From positions 1-14,456 of the forward strand of contig JBNGDW010000037.1 of NCBI GenBank assembly GCA_049975325.1: a DNA stretch of 14,456 bases. Direction: 5' to 3'. Position numbers and translations under genes: made by a program. Below the pieces are notes generated by a model that worked only from the letters and a program-made list of their open reading frames with translations, was not told where the DNA came from and did no database searches. Below are positions 6,375 through 13,283 of the stretch, piece after piece (the stretch's first letter is position 1; every line of letters starts with the position of its first letter). This stretch comes from JBNGDW01 sp049975325 (GTDB lineage Bacteria; Cloacimonadota; Cloacimonadia; JGIOTU-2; JBNGDW01).

Positions 6375-8932
6375 AAAGATTTTGCATTCTTATAACCATT
6401 ATTGTTTTGAGTTGCTCCATACCCCTTTGGGCTTTTGTGGCAGAAGAGGTCGAACCTACTAACTGGAAAATGCATACGAACACCACCTATATACATGATA
6501 TAGAATGTAGGGGAGATTCTGTAATTGCAGCTACATGGGGGGGAGTTTCTATCCTCAATATGCAAGATTCGTCTTTTTCAGTCTTAGGAACTATTGATGG
6601 ATTAACTAAAAACGAAGTGCGTTCGGTTCATTATATCGATAGTATTGACGAATGGTGGTTTGGACTTTTTGGGCCAGAGGCAGGAGTATCTCGGTATCAA
6701 GATGGGTCTTTTCTTAAACCATATCAGGAAAATCAGGGAGTGCAGGGAAGTTTCATAAATGTAATTGCTGATAATGGAGAATATATATTCATTGGGTGTG
6801 ATGAAGGCTTAAGTATGTTCGAAATACAGGAGAGTGGACCCCCAAAGTTCAAAAAAACCTTTAATGCTCCTAAATGGCTCTCAGATAATATGGTGAATTG
6901 TATTACTTTTGATGACTCAAATAGAATCTGGATTGGTACCAATGGAGGTATAGATTATACCAAAATCAACTATGACGAAATGATTTCAGATGAAAACTGG
7001 CATCATAAAAATTCAAATACGCCTGATTACCCTTTCTCTAGCAACCTCATTACTGATATTGAATATTATAACAATAAAATATTCTTTGGTACTGATGAGG
7101 GGATTGCATATATAGATTTTGAAGAGGATTTTTCTTGCTATTCTATATCATCCGAGCTTCCATCTACTAAAAGGAAAATATCTGTCCTGTATATTGCTGA
7201 TAACAGCACATTATGGGCTGCCTTTGGGAAATGGGAAGAAAACGCCCAGACTTATAGTGATGCAAAAGGATTGGGGAGATATCATCTTCAAAACAATGAG
7301 TGGACTTTCTGGGAATCGGAGGATACTCTTGTCTTCTGGAATCAAATCTCTGATATCACTTCAGATCAATACGGTGCCATCTGGATTGGCACATGGGAAG
7401 ATGGATTATACAAATTTCAGAATGACACATGGACACATTATAAGCCAAATTGCATCAATAGTAACTTAGTTGCACAGCTGATGTTTGATTCTGATTATAA
7501 TCTGTGGTGCTCGTTTGGTACAAAAATGCCTAGCTCTACTTCACGCGGTGTTAAAGGATTATCGACATTTGATGGAGAAAAGTGGACAAATTACCGAAAA
7601 AGAATGAGTAATACAGATCAATATATGTGGTCAGATAGAGGATTTAGAATTTCTGAAGGACCATACGGTCATATCTGGGTTGGTACATGGGCAGATGGAT
7701 TTGGAATTTTAGATAAAGAGGAGGATGAATGGACAATCTTTAAAGCAAATGAGAATGAATGGATGATGGGAGATCAAGTTTCTATTATTGAGCCGGATAA
7801 GAACGGTAATGTCTGGCTTGGTGGATATGCTGGGGTAGGGGCAAGTTTTGAGACAGATGGAGGGGTAACTATACTTTTCCCAGAAGCGGTTAATCAGCTC
7901 TTTAGTGCAAGTGGAGACGAGTCGAAAGGAGTCACAGCAGTCCCTCTTCCCGATACATCTTATCACCAGTTTGAAATGAAGAAAAAGTTTAATGACGGTG
8001 GGAATCTATATTCTACTATGTGGACTATGTTACTTTATGACACTCAGGCATGGTTTGGTTCATTTCAAGCAGGAGTGCAGTACTGGTATGGATCAGGGTA
8101 TCCCAACCATAATTCTCCTTCCTGGAATACCCTTAATGAATTTACCACAGAGGGATTAGTCAGTGGTGATTGTTATGATCTTGCTCTTCAACACTCAGAT
8201 TATGGTGATTATATATTTGCTGCAACCGTAGATGGACTGTATATGTATGATGTATATTACGAACAATGGTATAGATTTGCTTCAGGCGATATCAAGGAAT
8301 TCTGGTGGGATGGGATTGAATGGAAAGCATGGCTTGCTTATGGATCTGATGATGAAGGGAATCCGGAGCCGAGACTGGGTTCAGGCAGAACCAATCAGAT
8401 AAACGCCATATTTGTTGACCCACATGGCAGGAAATGGCTGGCAACAGGTGGAGGAGGGATCTCCGTACTTGATTCGGAAAATTACTCCTTTATAAACTTC
8501 AATACAGAAAACAGTGATCTATGTAGCGATAATGTACTGTCATTTGCATATAATCCATATTCAGGAGAGCTTTTTACTGGAACCTCAGAAGGACTTGTAT
8601 CTTTTAATATAGGTGCGAGTCTCAAAGACCCGGAAAAATCAGTGCCTATCAATGAGATGCTCGTGTATCCAAATCCGTTTAAGTCAGAAGAGCATGAATA
8701 CTTATTTTTGGAATCTAAATCTGGGGATCTGCCTGCAGGGGGAAATACTTTGTACATTTATAATATTGCAGGTGAGTTAGTGGCAGAATTGGATGAATCT
8801 GACCGTTTTCGATTTGCTTGGGATGGTAAAAATATGGCTGGGAAGCCTGTGGCAGGGGGAATCTACTTCTATATAGTAGCATCAGAATTTGACGAACAAT
8901 ATCTAACCGGAAAGTTCGCTGTTATTAGGTAA
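6371..8932 (+). CDS. Exported Reg_prop-type beta-propeller protein with FlgD-Ig/T9SS-A-like C-terminus
   Basis: The protein has 853 residues. The N-terminus, MKRF then ILITIIVLSCSIPLWAF, is a signal peptide ending near residue 22. The body is a chain of two-component-regulator-propeller (Reg_prop) blades with the W-[IVL]-G-T-x-x-G-[LI] core: WIGTNGGI near 187, FFGTDEGI near 238, WIGTWEDGL near 337, WVGTWADGF near 436, WLGGYAG near 481, WLATGGGGI near 688 and FTGTSEGLV near 735. This suggests one or two propellers. No histidine kinase or DNA-binding domain follows; instead, residues about 760-853 start with VYPNPF and contain LYIYNIAGELV, WDGKNMAGKPVAGGIYFYIV and a final GKFAVIR. That layout matches FlgD-Ig-like or type IX sorting-like C-terminal domains of secreted FCB-group proteins. 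It is probably on the cell surface or released. Its start overlaps the wecA stop, tying its expression to glycan synthesis. The ligand and role are unknown. Confidence 0.85.
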   Translation: MKRFCILITIIVLSCSIPLWAFVAEEVEPTNWKMHTNTTYIHDIECRGDSVIAATWGGVSILNMQDSSFSVLGTIDGLTKNEVRSVHYIDSIDEWWFGLFGPEAGVSRYQDGSFLKPYQENQGVQGSFINVIADNGEYIFIGCDEGLSMFEIQESGPPKFKKTFNAPKWLSDNMVNCITFDDSNRIWIGTNGGIDYTKINYDEMISDENWHHKNSNTPDYPFSSNLITDIEYYNNKIFFGTDEGIAYIDFEEDFSCYSISSELPSTKRKISVLYIADNSTLWAAFGKWEENAQTYSDAKGLGRYHLQNNEWTFWESEDTLVFWNQISDITSDQYGAIWIGTWEDGLYKFQNDTWTHYKPNCINSNLVAQLMFDSDYNLWCSFGTKMPSSTSRGVKGLSTFDGEKWTNYRKRMSNTDQYMWSDRGFRISEGPYGHIWVGTWADGFGILDKEEDEWTIFKANENEWMMGDQVSIIEPDKNGNVWLGGYAGVGASFETDGGVTILFPEAVNQLFSASGDESKGVTAVPLPDTSYHQFEMKKKFNDGGNLYSTMWTMLLYDTQAWFGSFQAGVQYWYGSGYPNHNSPSWNTLNEFTTEGLVSGDCYDLALQHSDYGDYIFAATVDGLYMYDVYYEQWYRFASGDIKEFWWDGIEWKAWLAYGSDDEGNPEPRLGSGRTNQINAIFVDPHGRKWLATGGGGISVLDSENYSFINFNTENSDLCSDNVLSFAYNPYSGELFTGTSEGLVSFNIGASLKDPEKSVPINEMLVYPNPFKSEEHEYLFLESKSGDLPAGGNTLYIYNIAGELVAELDESDRFRFAWDGKNMAGKPVAGGIYFYIVASEFDEQYLTGKFAVIR

Positions 8933-8940
8933 AGATTACG

Positions 8941-8947
8941 GGAGGGG
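8941..8947 (+). promoter_or_regulatory. Ribosome binding site deciding the recG TTG start
   Basis: GGAGGGG stands 5 nt before TTG 8953, and no in-frame ATG or GTG is close by. The protein then runs directly into the conserved IQYVPGVGPKRA segment of RecG, so TTG is the best start. The 20-nt gap after the propeller stop contains no terminator, so read-through from the glycan operon is possible. Confidence 0.75.
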
Positions 8948-8952
8948 ATTTT

Positions 8953-11025
8953 TTGGCATTTGGATTAAATGACGCGATTCAATATGTGCCAGGAGTAGGT
9001 CCCAAACGCGCGCATTTATTCAAAAAATTGGGCATTACCACAGTTCAGGATTTATTGTTTCATTTCCCTCGTGATTATATAAACAAGGCAACTGATAAGA
9101 GTATATCTGAACTAAAAATCAGTGAGAGTGCAAGCATTCGGGCGAAAATCGTAGAGGTCAAAAAGACACCCGGCAAGCATGGGAAATCACATCTTGAGAT
9201 TATCCTCTACGATGGTAGCGGATATTTGACCTGTATCTGGTTCTCCACAACTCGATGGCTCGAAAATCAGTTCCGAGTAGGTACGGAAGTAATTGTCATG
9301 GGTTCTATAAAATACTATTTCAATAGGCTCTGCATGATTCATCCGGATTTTGAGCTTGTCGCTGAAAGTGGAAAAGGAAGTTTTTGGGCGGAAAGAAACT
9401 TATTACCAGTATATCCACTAACCGAAAAGTTGAGCAATAAACTCATTCGCAATATTGTCTATACCATATTTACAAAAGGCTTTCAGATCAGGGAGACCCT
9501 TCCTCCATATATAAGAGAAGATCAAGGCCTCCTTGACCTGTATAATGCTTTAAGGAAAATTCATATACCTGATTCTGATGCGGATATAAAAATGGCAAGA
9601 GGACGATTTATCTTTGAAGAGTTCTTTTATCTCCAGCTCATGCTTGCTCGCAAGAAAGTATATTGGCATAAAAGAAATGGATACGCACTAAAAATTCGGC
9701 GACTGGTTACCTCTCAATTGAAACAGAAGCTCCCTTTTGAATTTACAAATGCCCAAAAGCATGTTTTGAATGAGATAGTAAAAGATATGAGTTCACCGAT
9801 TCAAATGAATCGGCTTTTGCAAGGAGATGTTGGCTCCGGGAAAACTATCGTTTCACTTTTTGCTATGCTTTTGGCAGTAGAAAATGGGTTTCAAGCAGCT
9901 TTGATGGCGCCAACAGAAGTGCTTGCCACACAACACCTTATTGCACTTAGAGATTTTTTGCAAGGGATTGATGTAAAAATTGGTTTATTGCTTGGAGGAA
10001 GTTATCCTGAAAAGGCTGAGATTAAGCAACTTATTTCTAATGGCAAGCTTGATATAGTTGTTGGTACGCATTCTTTAATTCAATCAGATGTGGAGTTTCG
10101 TAAACTTGGCTTGGTCGTCATAGATGAGCAGCATCGCTTTGGCGTACTTCAGCGCCAATCATTATCCCAAAAAGGGCAAGCCCCTGATAGGCTTTTTATG
10201 AGTGCTACGCCTATTCCGCGTTCTCTTGCTTTAACAATTTATGGTGACCTTGATATAAGTATAATAGACGAACTCCCACCGCAGAGAAAAGAGATTTATA
10301 CAAATTGGGTCTCATCTGAAAAAAAGCCACAGATCTACGATTTTATGAAAAGGCAAATTTTTCGAGGTAGACAGGCTTATGTTGTATGCCCTTTAGTGGA
10401 AGATACTGGAAAGTCTGATTTACACGATGCTACCAGTACTTATGAGGAATTACGGACAGGACCTTTTAAGGTCTTTTCTCTGGGACTATTGCATGGGAAA
10501 ATGAGTAGCCAGGAAAAAGATACAATAATGCATCAATTTAAGCGAGGAGAAATTGATGTGCTTGTATGCACAACCGTTATCGAGGTGGGTATCGATGTGC
10601 CCAATGCCACTATTATGGTGATTGAGCATGCAGAACATTTTGGGCTATCGCAACTTCATCAGCTTCGTGGCAGAGTGGGTAGGGGTGTCCACAAGTCCTA
10701 TTGTGCCCTGATTGCGTATGAACCATTAAGTGAAGAGGCTTTGATCCGTCTCAATACCATGAAAGCCACGAATGATGGATTCAAAATCGCGGAAATCGAT
10801 CTTGAGTTACGCGGTCCAGGCGAATTTTTTGGTACTGAACAATCAGGATTTCCCAGATTTAAGATTGCAAATATAGTCAGAGATAGAGATATTCTGGAAT
10901 CAGCTAGGGAACTCGCCCTCTCAGTAATACAGGAAGATTATAATTTAAGACTTGAAAAGAATAGAGAGTTAAAGGACCAGTATAAAAAAGATTATTTGCA
11001 AAGAGAAAAACTGTTTAGCTACTAA
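8953..11025 (+). CDS. recG: ATP-dependent DNA helicase RecG
   Basis: This 690-residue protein is full length for the family. RecG remodels stalled replication forks and Holliday junctions by translocating on double-stranded DNA. The N-terminal wedge region has the helix-hairpin segment VPGVGPKRAHLFKKLGI (about 12-28), DLLFHFPRDYI, and an OB-fold around 57-130. Superfamily 2 helicase motifs follow in order: GDVGSGKT with K297 (Walker A), APTEVLA, DEQHRFG at 391-397 (Walker B, DEQH form), MSATPIPRS, HGKMSSQEKD, TTVIEVGIDVPNA, and QLRGRVGRG near 570-578. The C-terminal TRG-type segment ELRGPGEFFGTEQSG, needed for coupling ATP use to translocation, is intact. It lies 20 nt downstream of the surface protein gene and is convergent with the LUD gene. 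Association with the glycan operon is probably positional rather than functional. Confidence 0.97.
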   Translation: MAFGLNDAIQYVPGVGPKRAHLFKKLGITTVQDLLFHFPRDYINKATDKSISELKISESASIRAKIVEVKKTPGKHGKSHLEIILYDGSGYLTCIWFSTTRWLENQFRVGTEVIVMGSIKYYFNRLCMIHPDFELVAESGKGSFWAERNLLPVYPLTEKLSNKLIRNIVYTIFTKGFQIRETLPPYIREDQGLLDLYNALRKIHIPDSDADIKMARGRFIFEEFFYLQLMLARKKVYWHKRNGYALKIRRLVTSQLKQKLPFEFTNAQKHVLNEIVKDMSSPIQMNRLLQGDVGSGKTIVSLFAMLLAVENGFQAALMAPTEVLATQHLIALRDFLQGIDVKIGLLLGGSYPEKAEIKQLISNGKLDIVVGTHSLIQSDVEFRKLGLVVIDEQHRFGVLQRQSLSQKGQAPDRLFMSATPIPRSLALTIYGDLDISIIDELPPQRKEIYTNWVSSEKKPQIYDFMKRQIFRGRQAYVVCPLVEDTGKSDLHDATSTYEELRTGPFKVFSLGLLHGKMSSQEKDTIMHQFKRGEIDVLVCTTVIEVGIDVPNATIMVIEHAEHFGLSQLHQLRGRVGRGVHKSYCALIAYEPLSEEALIRLNTMKATNDGFKIAEIDLELRGPGEFFGTEQSGFPRFKIANIVRDRDILESARELALSVIQEDYNLRLEKNRELKDQYKKDYLQREKLFSY

Positions 11026-11028
11026 CTT

Positions 11029-11044
11029 GCTTTTATTAAAAAGC
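11029..11044. terminator. Weak hairpin between convergent recG and LUD genes
   Basis: GCTTTT and AAAAGC form a 6-bp stem with a 4-nt loop in the 40-nt gap between the two converging stop codons. The position is right for a bidirectional terminator, but the stem is A/T-rich and has no separate U-tract outside it. It is listed only as the best candidate in this gap. Confidence 0.2.
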
Positions 11045-11065
11045 TACCTCCAACTTTCTGTTTGA

Positions 11066-11707
11066 TTAAAAACCGAGATTTTCCTTTATCAGAAATATTT
11101 TTATTCTTCCAGGACTGTTCTGTCTCATTGTAATTACTAAATGTTTGCAAATTCTATCAGGGCTATCGCAATCAGTACAAAAGCCAGATTCAGCACATGG
11201 GACATCCTTATTTAGCCTTTTTGCATTAATAGGTGCAGTATAGTCCAGAATGCGTTTCAAAGCCTCCTCACTATCTGAGACAATTTTGTTCATACCCACG
11301 AAGAGAAAAACTTTTTGGGGTCCAAAAGTAATTGCGGCTACTCGGTTTCCATGTCCATCGATGTTGGCCAGCTCTCCTTCCAAAGTTATAGCATTGCTAC
11401 TTGCAAGAAAATAGTCGGCAAGAAGTGTTTGCCGGCGTAATTCCATCTTTTCTTCAGGTGAAAGCTCCTCTGTGTAAGGATTAATAATTTTATAATCATT
11501 TTTTATAAGGTAATCATATAAGCCAATCTCTCGGACGGTGGTAGACCCTCCCAATCCTACCGTTGCCTTTTTGTCTATCTGCTTGATGGCACTTTTTAGA
11601 CACTCTTCCTTTGATGAGCAGACTTCTACCAGAAATCCATTCTCCTTAAGAGCGTTTTTGGCAGATTCTAATGTAATGTTATTATGCCATTCCACAAATT
11701 TAGACAT
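11066..11707 (-). CDS. LUD-domain protein (DUF162, LutC/YkgG-related), stand-alone
   Basis: The protein has 213 residues on the minus strand. The LUD fold is indicated by ATVGLGGSTTVREIGL (48-63), the LADYFLASSNAITLEGELANIDGHGNR stretch (96-122) and KVFLFVGMNKIVSD (132-145). A cysteine-bearing C-terminus follows, with C171, C177, C180 and C187, around PCAESGFCTDC and RICKHLVI. LUD proteins are related to LutB/LutC of lactate oxidation, but the stand-alone DUF162 type has no assigned reaction. The cysteine spacing suggests a metal or iron-sulfur site, which is inference. It starts at ATG 11707 with an AGGAG-type site (complement of 11713-11718) 5 nt before it. It is convergent with recG and divergent from the DUF1015 gene. 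No lutA or lutB is present nearby. Confidence 0.88.
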   Translation of the reverse strand: MSKFVEWHNNITLESAKNALKENGFLVEVCSSKEECLKSAIKQIDKKATVGLGGSTTVREIGLYDYLIKNDYKIINPYTEELSPEEKMELRRQTLLADYFLASSNAITLEGELANIDGHGNRVAAITFGPQKVFLFVGMNKIVSDSEEALKRILDYTAPINAKRLNKDVPCAESGFCTDCDSPDRICKHLVITMRQNSPGRIKIFLIKENLGF

Positions 11708-11849
11708 CGCTTCTCCTTCGTTTAGTTTTTTGGTGCAAATTTCATAATAAAATATATAATAATTTTTGCTATTGAAAAATAATTTTGGTTAGCAGTGGAC
11801 AAAATGTTTATACCAGATTCGTGCAAAAAATTTGATTTTTCTGGAGGTA

Positions 11850-11876
11850 GAAACGACCTTTCAAAAAGGTCGTTTC
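11850..11876. repeat. Perfect 12-bp inverted repeat (hairpin, 3-nt loop)
   Basis: GAAACGACCTTT (11850-11861), loop CAA, and AAAGGTCGTTTC (11865-11876) are exact reverse complements. It is not an intrinsic terminator because no T-tract follows on either strand, and neither flanking gene ends here. It could be an operator for a dimeric regulator, a structured piece of the DUF1015 gene leader, or a dispersed palindromic element of REP/MITE type. I see no second copy in the window. Confidence 0.85.
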
Positions 11877-11929
11877 CAGGGGAGCCAGAGGATTATATTA
11901 AATTTTTACAAAGAAATTATTTTAAAATA

Positions 11930-11970
11930 TTGACAGAAAATCTTTCCTCCCAAAACATCTTGACAGAAAA
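11930..11970 (+). repeat. 11-bp direct repeat TTGACAGAAAA, two copies 30 bp apart
   Basis: The copies lie at 11930-11940 and 11960-11970, just upstream of the DUF1015 gene. Each contains TTGACA, a perfect -35 hexamer, yet no good -10 box follows at 16-18 nt. A spacing of 30 bp is near three helical turns, as for tandem operator sites. The first copy is followed by a CCTCC tract and the second by the GGAGG ribosome binding site. Function is inferred only. Confidence 0.6.
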
Positions 11971-11981
11971 CATAGGAGGAA
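11944..11981 (+). promoter_or_regulatory. Possible ribosome-binding-site-sequestering stem before DUF1015 gene
   Basis: TTCCTCC (11944-11950) is exactly complementary to GGAGGAA (11975-11981), which contains the Shine-Dalgarno sequence 5 nt before ATG 11985. If both are in the transcript, a 7-bp stem with a 24-nt loop would hide the ribosome binding site. The long loop makes the stem only moderately stable, and it would matter only if transcription starts upstream of 11944. Confidence 0.4.
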
Positions 11982-11984
11982 TTT

Positions 11985-13229
11985 ATGCCTATAATAAAGC
12001 CTTTTAAAGGATTGCGTCCCGCGGTAGAGGTCGCCGAAAAGGTTGCGGCTCCACCATACGATGTTCTTGATTCCGAAGAAGCACGTGCTCTTATAAAAAA
12101 TAACCCGTATAGCTTTCTTCATATTTCAAAACCAGAAGTAGACCTGCCACCAGATATCGATCTGTATGATGAAAAAGTGTACAAAAAAGGTAGAGAAAAT
12201 CTCCTCAAGTTTATAAATCAGGATATACTTATTCAAGATAAAAAACCTTCTTTTTACCTATATAGACTTATAATGGGTAATCATACAGAGATAGGTATCG
12301 TTGCCTGTGTATCTGTAGAAGAATACAAAAAAGGGAAAATTAAAATTCACGAACATACTCGCGAAGAAAAAGAGATTGACAGGGCAACCCATGTAGATGT
12401 ATTGAATGCAAATACTGGTCCTGTTCTGTTAACCTATAAATCTGAGGAGGCAATAAATAAGTTAGTTGACAAGTTCGTCCAGACTCGATCTCCTCTCTAC
12501 GACTTTATTTGCGATGATGGTGTGAGACACACTCTATGGAGGACAGAGGATGAAGAGTTTATTGCCCCACTTCAAAACGAGTTTTCCCGTGTCGATTATT
12601 TCTATGTAGCAGATGGACACCATCGTTCTGCTGCTGCGGCTCGTGTACAAGAGATGCGGATGAAGAATAATCCCAATCATACTGGAGAGGAGGAGTATAA
12701 CTATTTTCTCTCTGTAATATTCCCTCATAATCAGATGTATGTAATGGAATATAACCGTGTTGTAAAAGACCTTAATGGCTTATCAAAGGATGAATTTCTA
12801 GAGAGAATTTCTGAAAAATTCGATATCTCTACTCAAGAGGGTACATATAAGCCTACTTCAAAGCACACATTTGGTATGTATGTTGACAGTACATGGTACA
12901 GACTGGTAGCAAAGGAGCAAGTTTTGCATTCTGACGACCCTGTAGATTCCCTTGATATAAGCATTCTTCATAAAAATATTATAGAACCTATTCTTGGTAT
13001 CACTAACCCTCGCAAGGATAAACGTATTAATTTTGTGGGTGGAATTAGAGGACTGAAAGAGCTGGAACGGTTGGTGGACACCAGGGAATATGCTCTTGCT
13101 TTTGCGCTGTATCCAACTTCAATAGAAGAGCTTATGAAAGTGGCTGATGCGAATAAAGTTATGCCTCCAAAATCAACATGGTTTGAACCAAAACTACGAA
13201 GCGGTCTTGTCATACATTTATTAGATTAA
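11985..13229 (+). CDS. DUF1015 family protein, function unknown
   Basis: The protein has 414 residues and is recognised as DUF1015 from its N-terminus (IIKPFKGLRPAVEVAEKVAAPPYDVLDSEEAR, where AAPPYDV is the hallmark), the central KIHEHTREEKEIDR near 118-131, LNANTGPVLLTY, and ADGHHRSAAAAR at about 209-220 (D210, H212, H213, R214). It has no signal peptide or membrane segment, so it is cytosolic. The family is conserved in bacteria and archaea without an established reaction. The conserved His/Asp/Arg clusters suggest an enzyme, which is inference. ATG 11985 is preceded by GGAGG at a 5-nt spacing, which decides the start. pyrB follows after 54 nt on the same strand, so co-transcription with the pyrimidine genes is likely. 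Its promoter lies in the structured 277-nt region upstream. Confidence 0.88.
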   Translation: MPIIKPFKGLRPAVEVAEKVAAPPYDVLDSEEARALIKNNPYSFLHISKPEVDLPPDIDLYDEKVYKKGRENLLKFINQDILIQDKKPSFYLYRLIMGNHTEIGIVACVSVEEYKKGKIKIHEHTREEKEIDRATHVDVLNANTGPVLLTYKSEEAINKLVDKFVQTRSPLYDFICDDGVRHTLWRTEDEEFIAPLQNEFSRVDYFYVADGHHRSAAAARVQEMRMKNNPNHTGEEEYNYFLSVIFPHNQMYVMEYNRVVKDLNGLSKDEFLERISEKFDISTQEGTYKPTSKHTFGMYVDSTWYRLVAKEQVLHSDDPVDSLDISILHKNIIEPILGITNPRKDKRINFVGGIRGLKELERLVDTREYALAFALYPTSIEELMKVADANKVMPPKSTWFEPKLRSGLVIHLLD

Positions 13230-13283
13230 ATTACTAAATAATTTGTGGAGTGTCCCTTGATCCCTGTGTATTGTGGAGGATAG
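13230..13283 (+). promoter_or_regulatory. Short pyrB leader with duplicated TTGTGGAG and ribosome binding site
   Basis: The 54-nt spacer holds TTGTGGAG twice (13243-13250 and 13271-13278). The second copy is part of GGAGGA, which ends 3 nt before ATG 13284 and is the ribosome binding site. The spacer is too short for a classic PyrR attenuator with antiterminator and terminator, and no T-tract hairpin is seen, so pyrB is probably transcribed from the promoter of the upstream gene. Confidence 0.45.

Larger units (their letters stand above)
11708..11984. other. Divergent intergenic region between LUD and DUF1015 genes
   Basis: This is the largest gap in the window. It must hold promoters in both directions. 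The part next to the LUD gene (about 11740-11790) is very A/T-rich, with TATTAT/TATATT-like hexamers on the minus strand suited to a -10 box, but I could not fix a -35/-10 pair with confidence. The part next to the DUF1015 gene carries a 12-bp inverted repeat, an 11-bp direct repeat containing TTGACA, and a stretch complementary to the ribosome binding site. An open frame from GTG 11795 to 12007 has no ribosome binding site and runs through the inverted repeat, so I do not call it a gene. Confidence 0.6.

Noticed and set aside
6371..8932. Propeller protein as a hybrid two-component sensor
   Set aside because: Reg_prop blades often precede kinase domains, but this protein has a FlgD-Ig/sorting-like C-terminus and no transmembrane helix, kinase or response-regulator domain after the blades.
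9796..9813. Inverted repeat CCGATTCA-AA-TGAATCGG followed by CTTTTG
   Set aside because: It lies inside recG just before the Walker A region and encodes a normal stretch of the protein. An 8-bp palindrome in coding sequence is compatible with chance, and a terminator here would cut recG.
11066..11707. lutC of a lactate oxidation operon
   Set aside because: The LUD fold is clear, but lutA and lutB are absent and the cysteine-rich tail matches the stand-alone DUF162 type, so a lactate role is not supported.
11795..12007. 70-codon open frame starting at GTG in the intergenic region
   Set aside because: It has no ribosome binding site, passes through the 12-bp inverted repeat, overlaps the well-supported DUF1015 start, and shows no recognisable protein features.
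13245..13283. Possible 12-codon leader peptide (GTG to TAG) ending directly at the pyrB ATG, reminiscent of pyrL attenuation
   Set aside because: There is no ribosome binding site before the GTG, no run of pyrimidine-rich codons and no terminator hairpin; the frame is probably chance.
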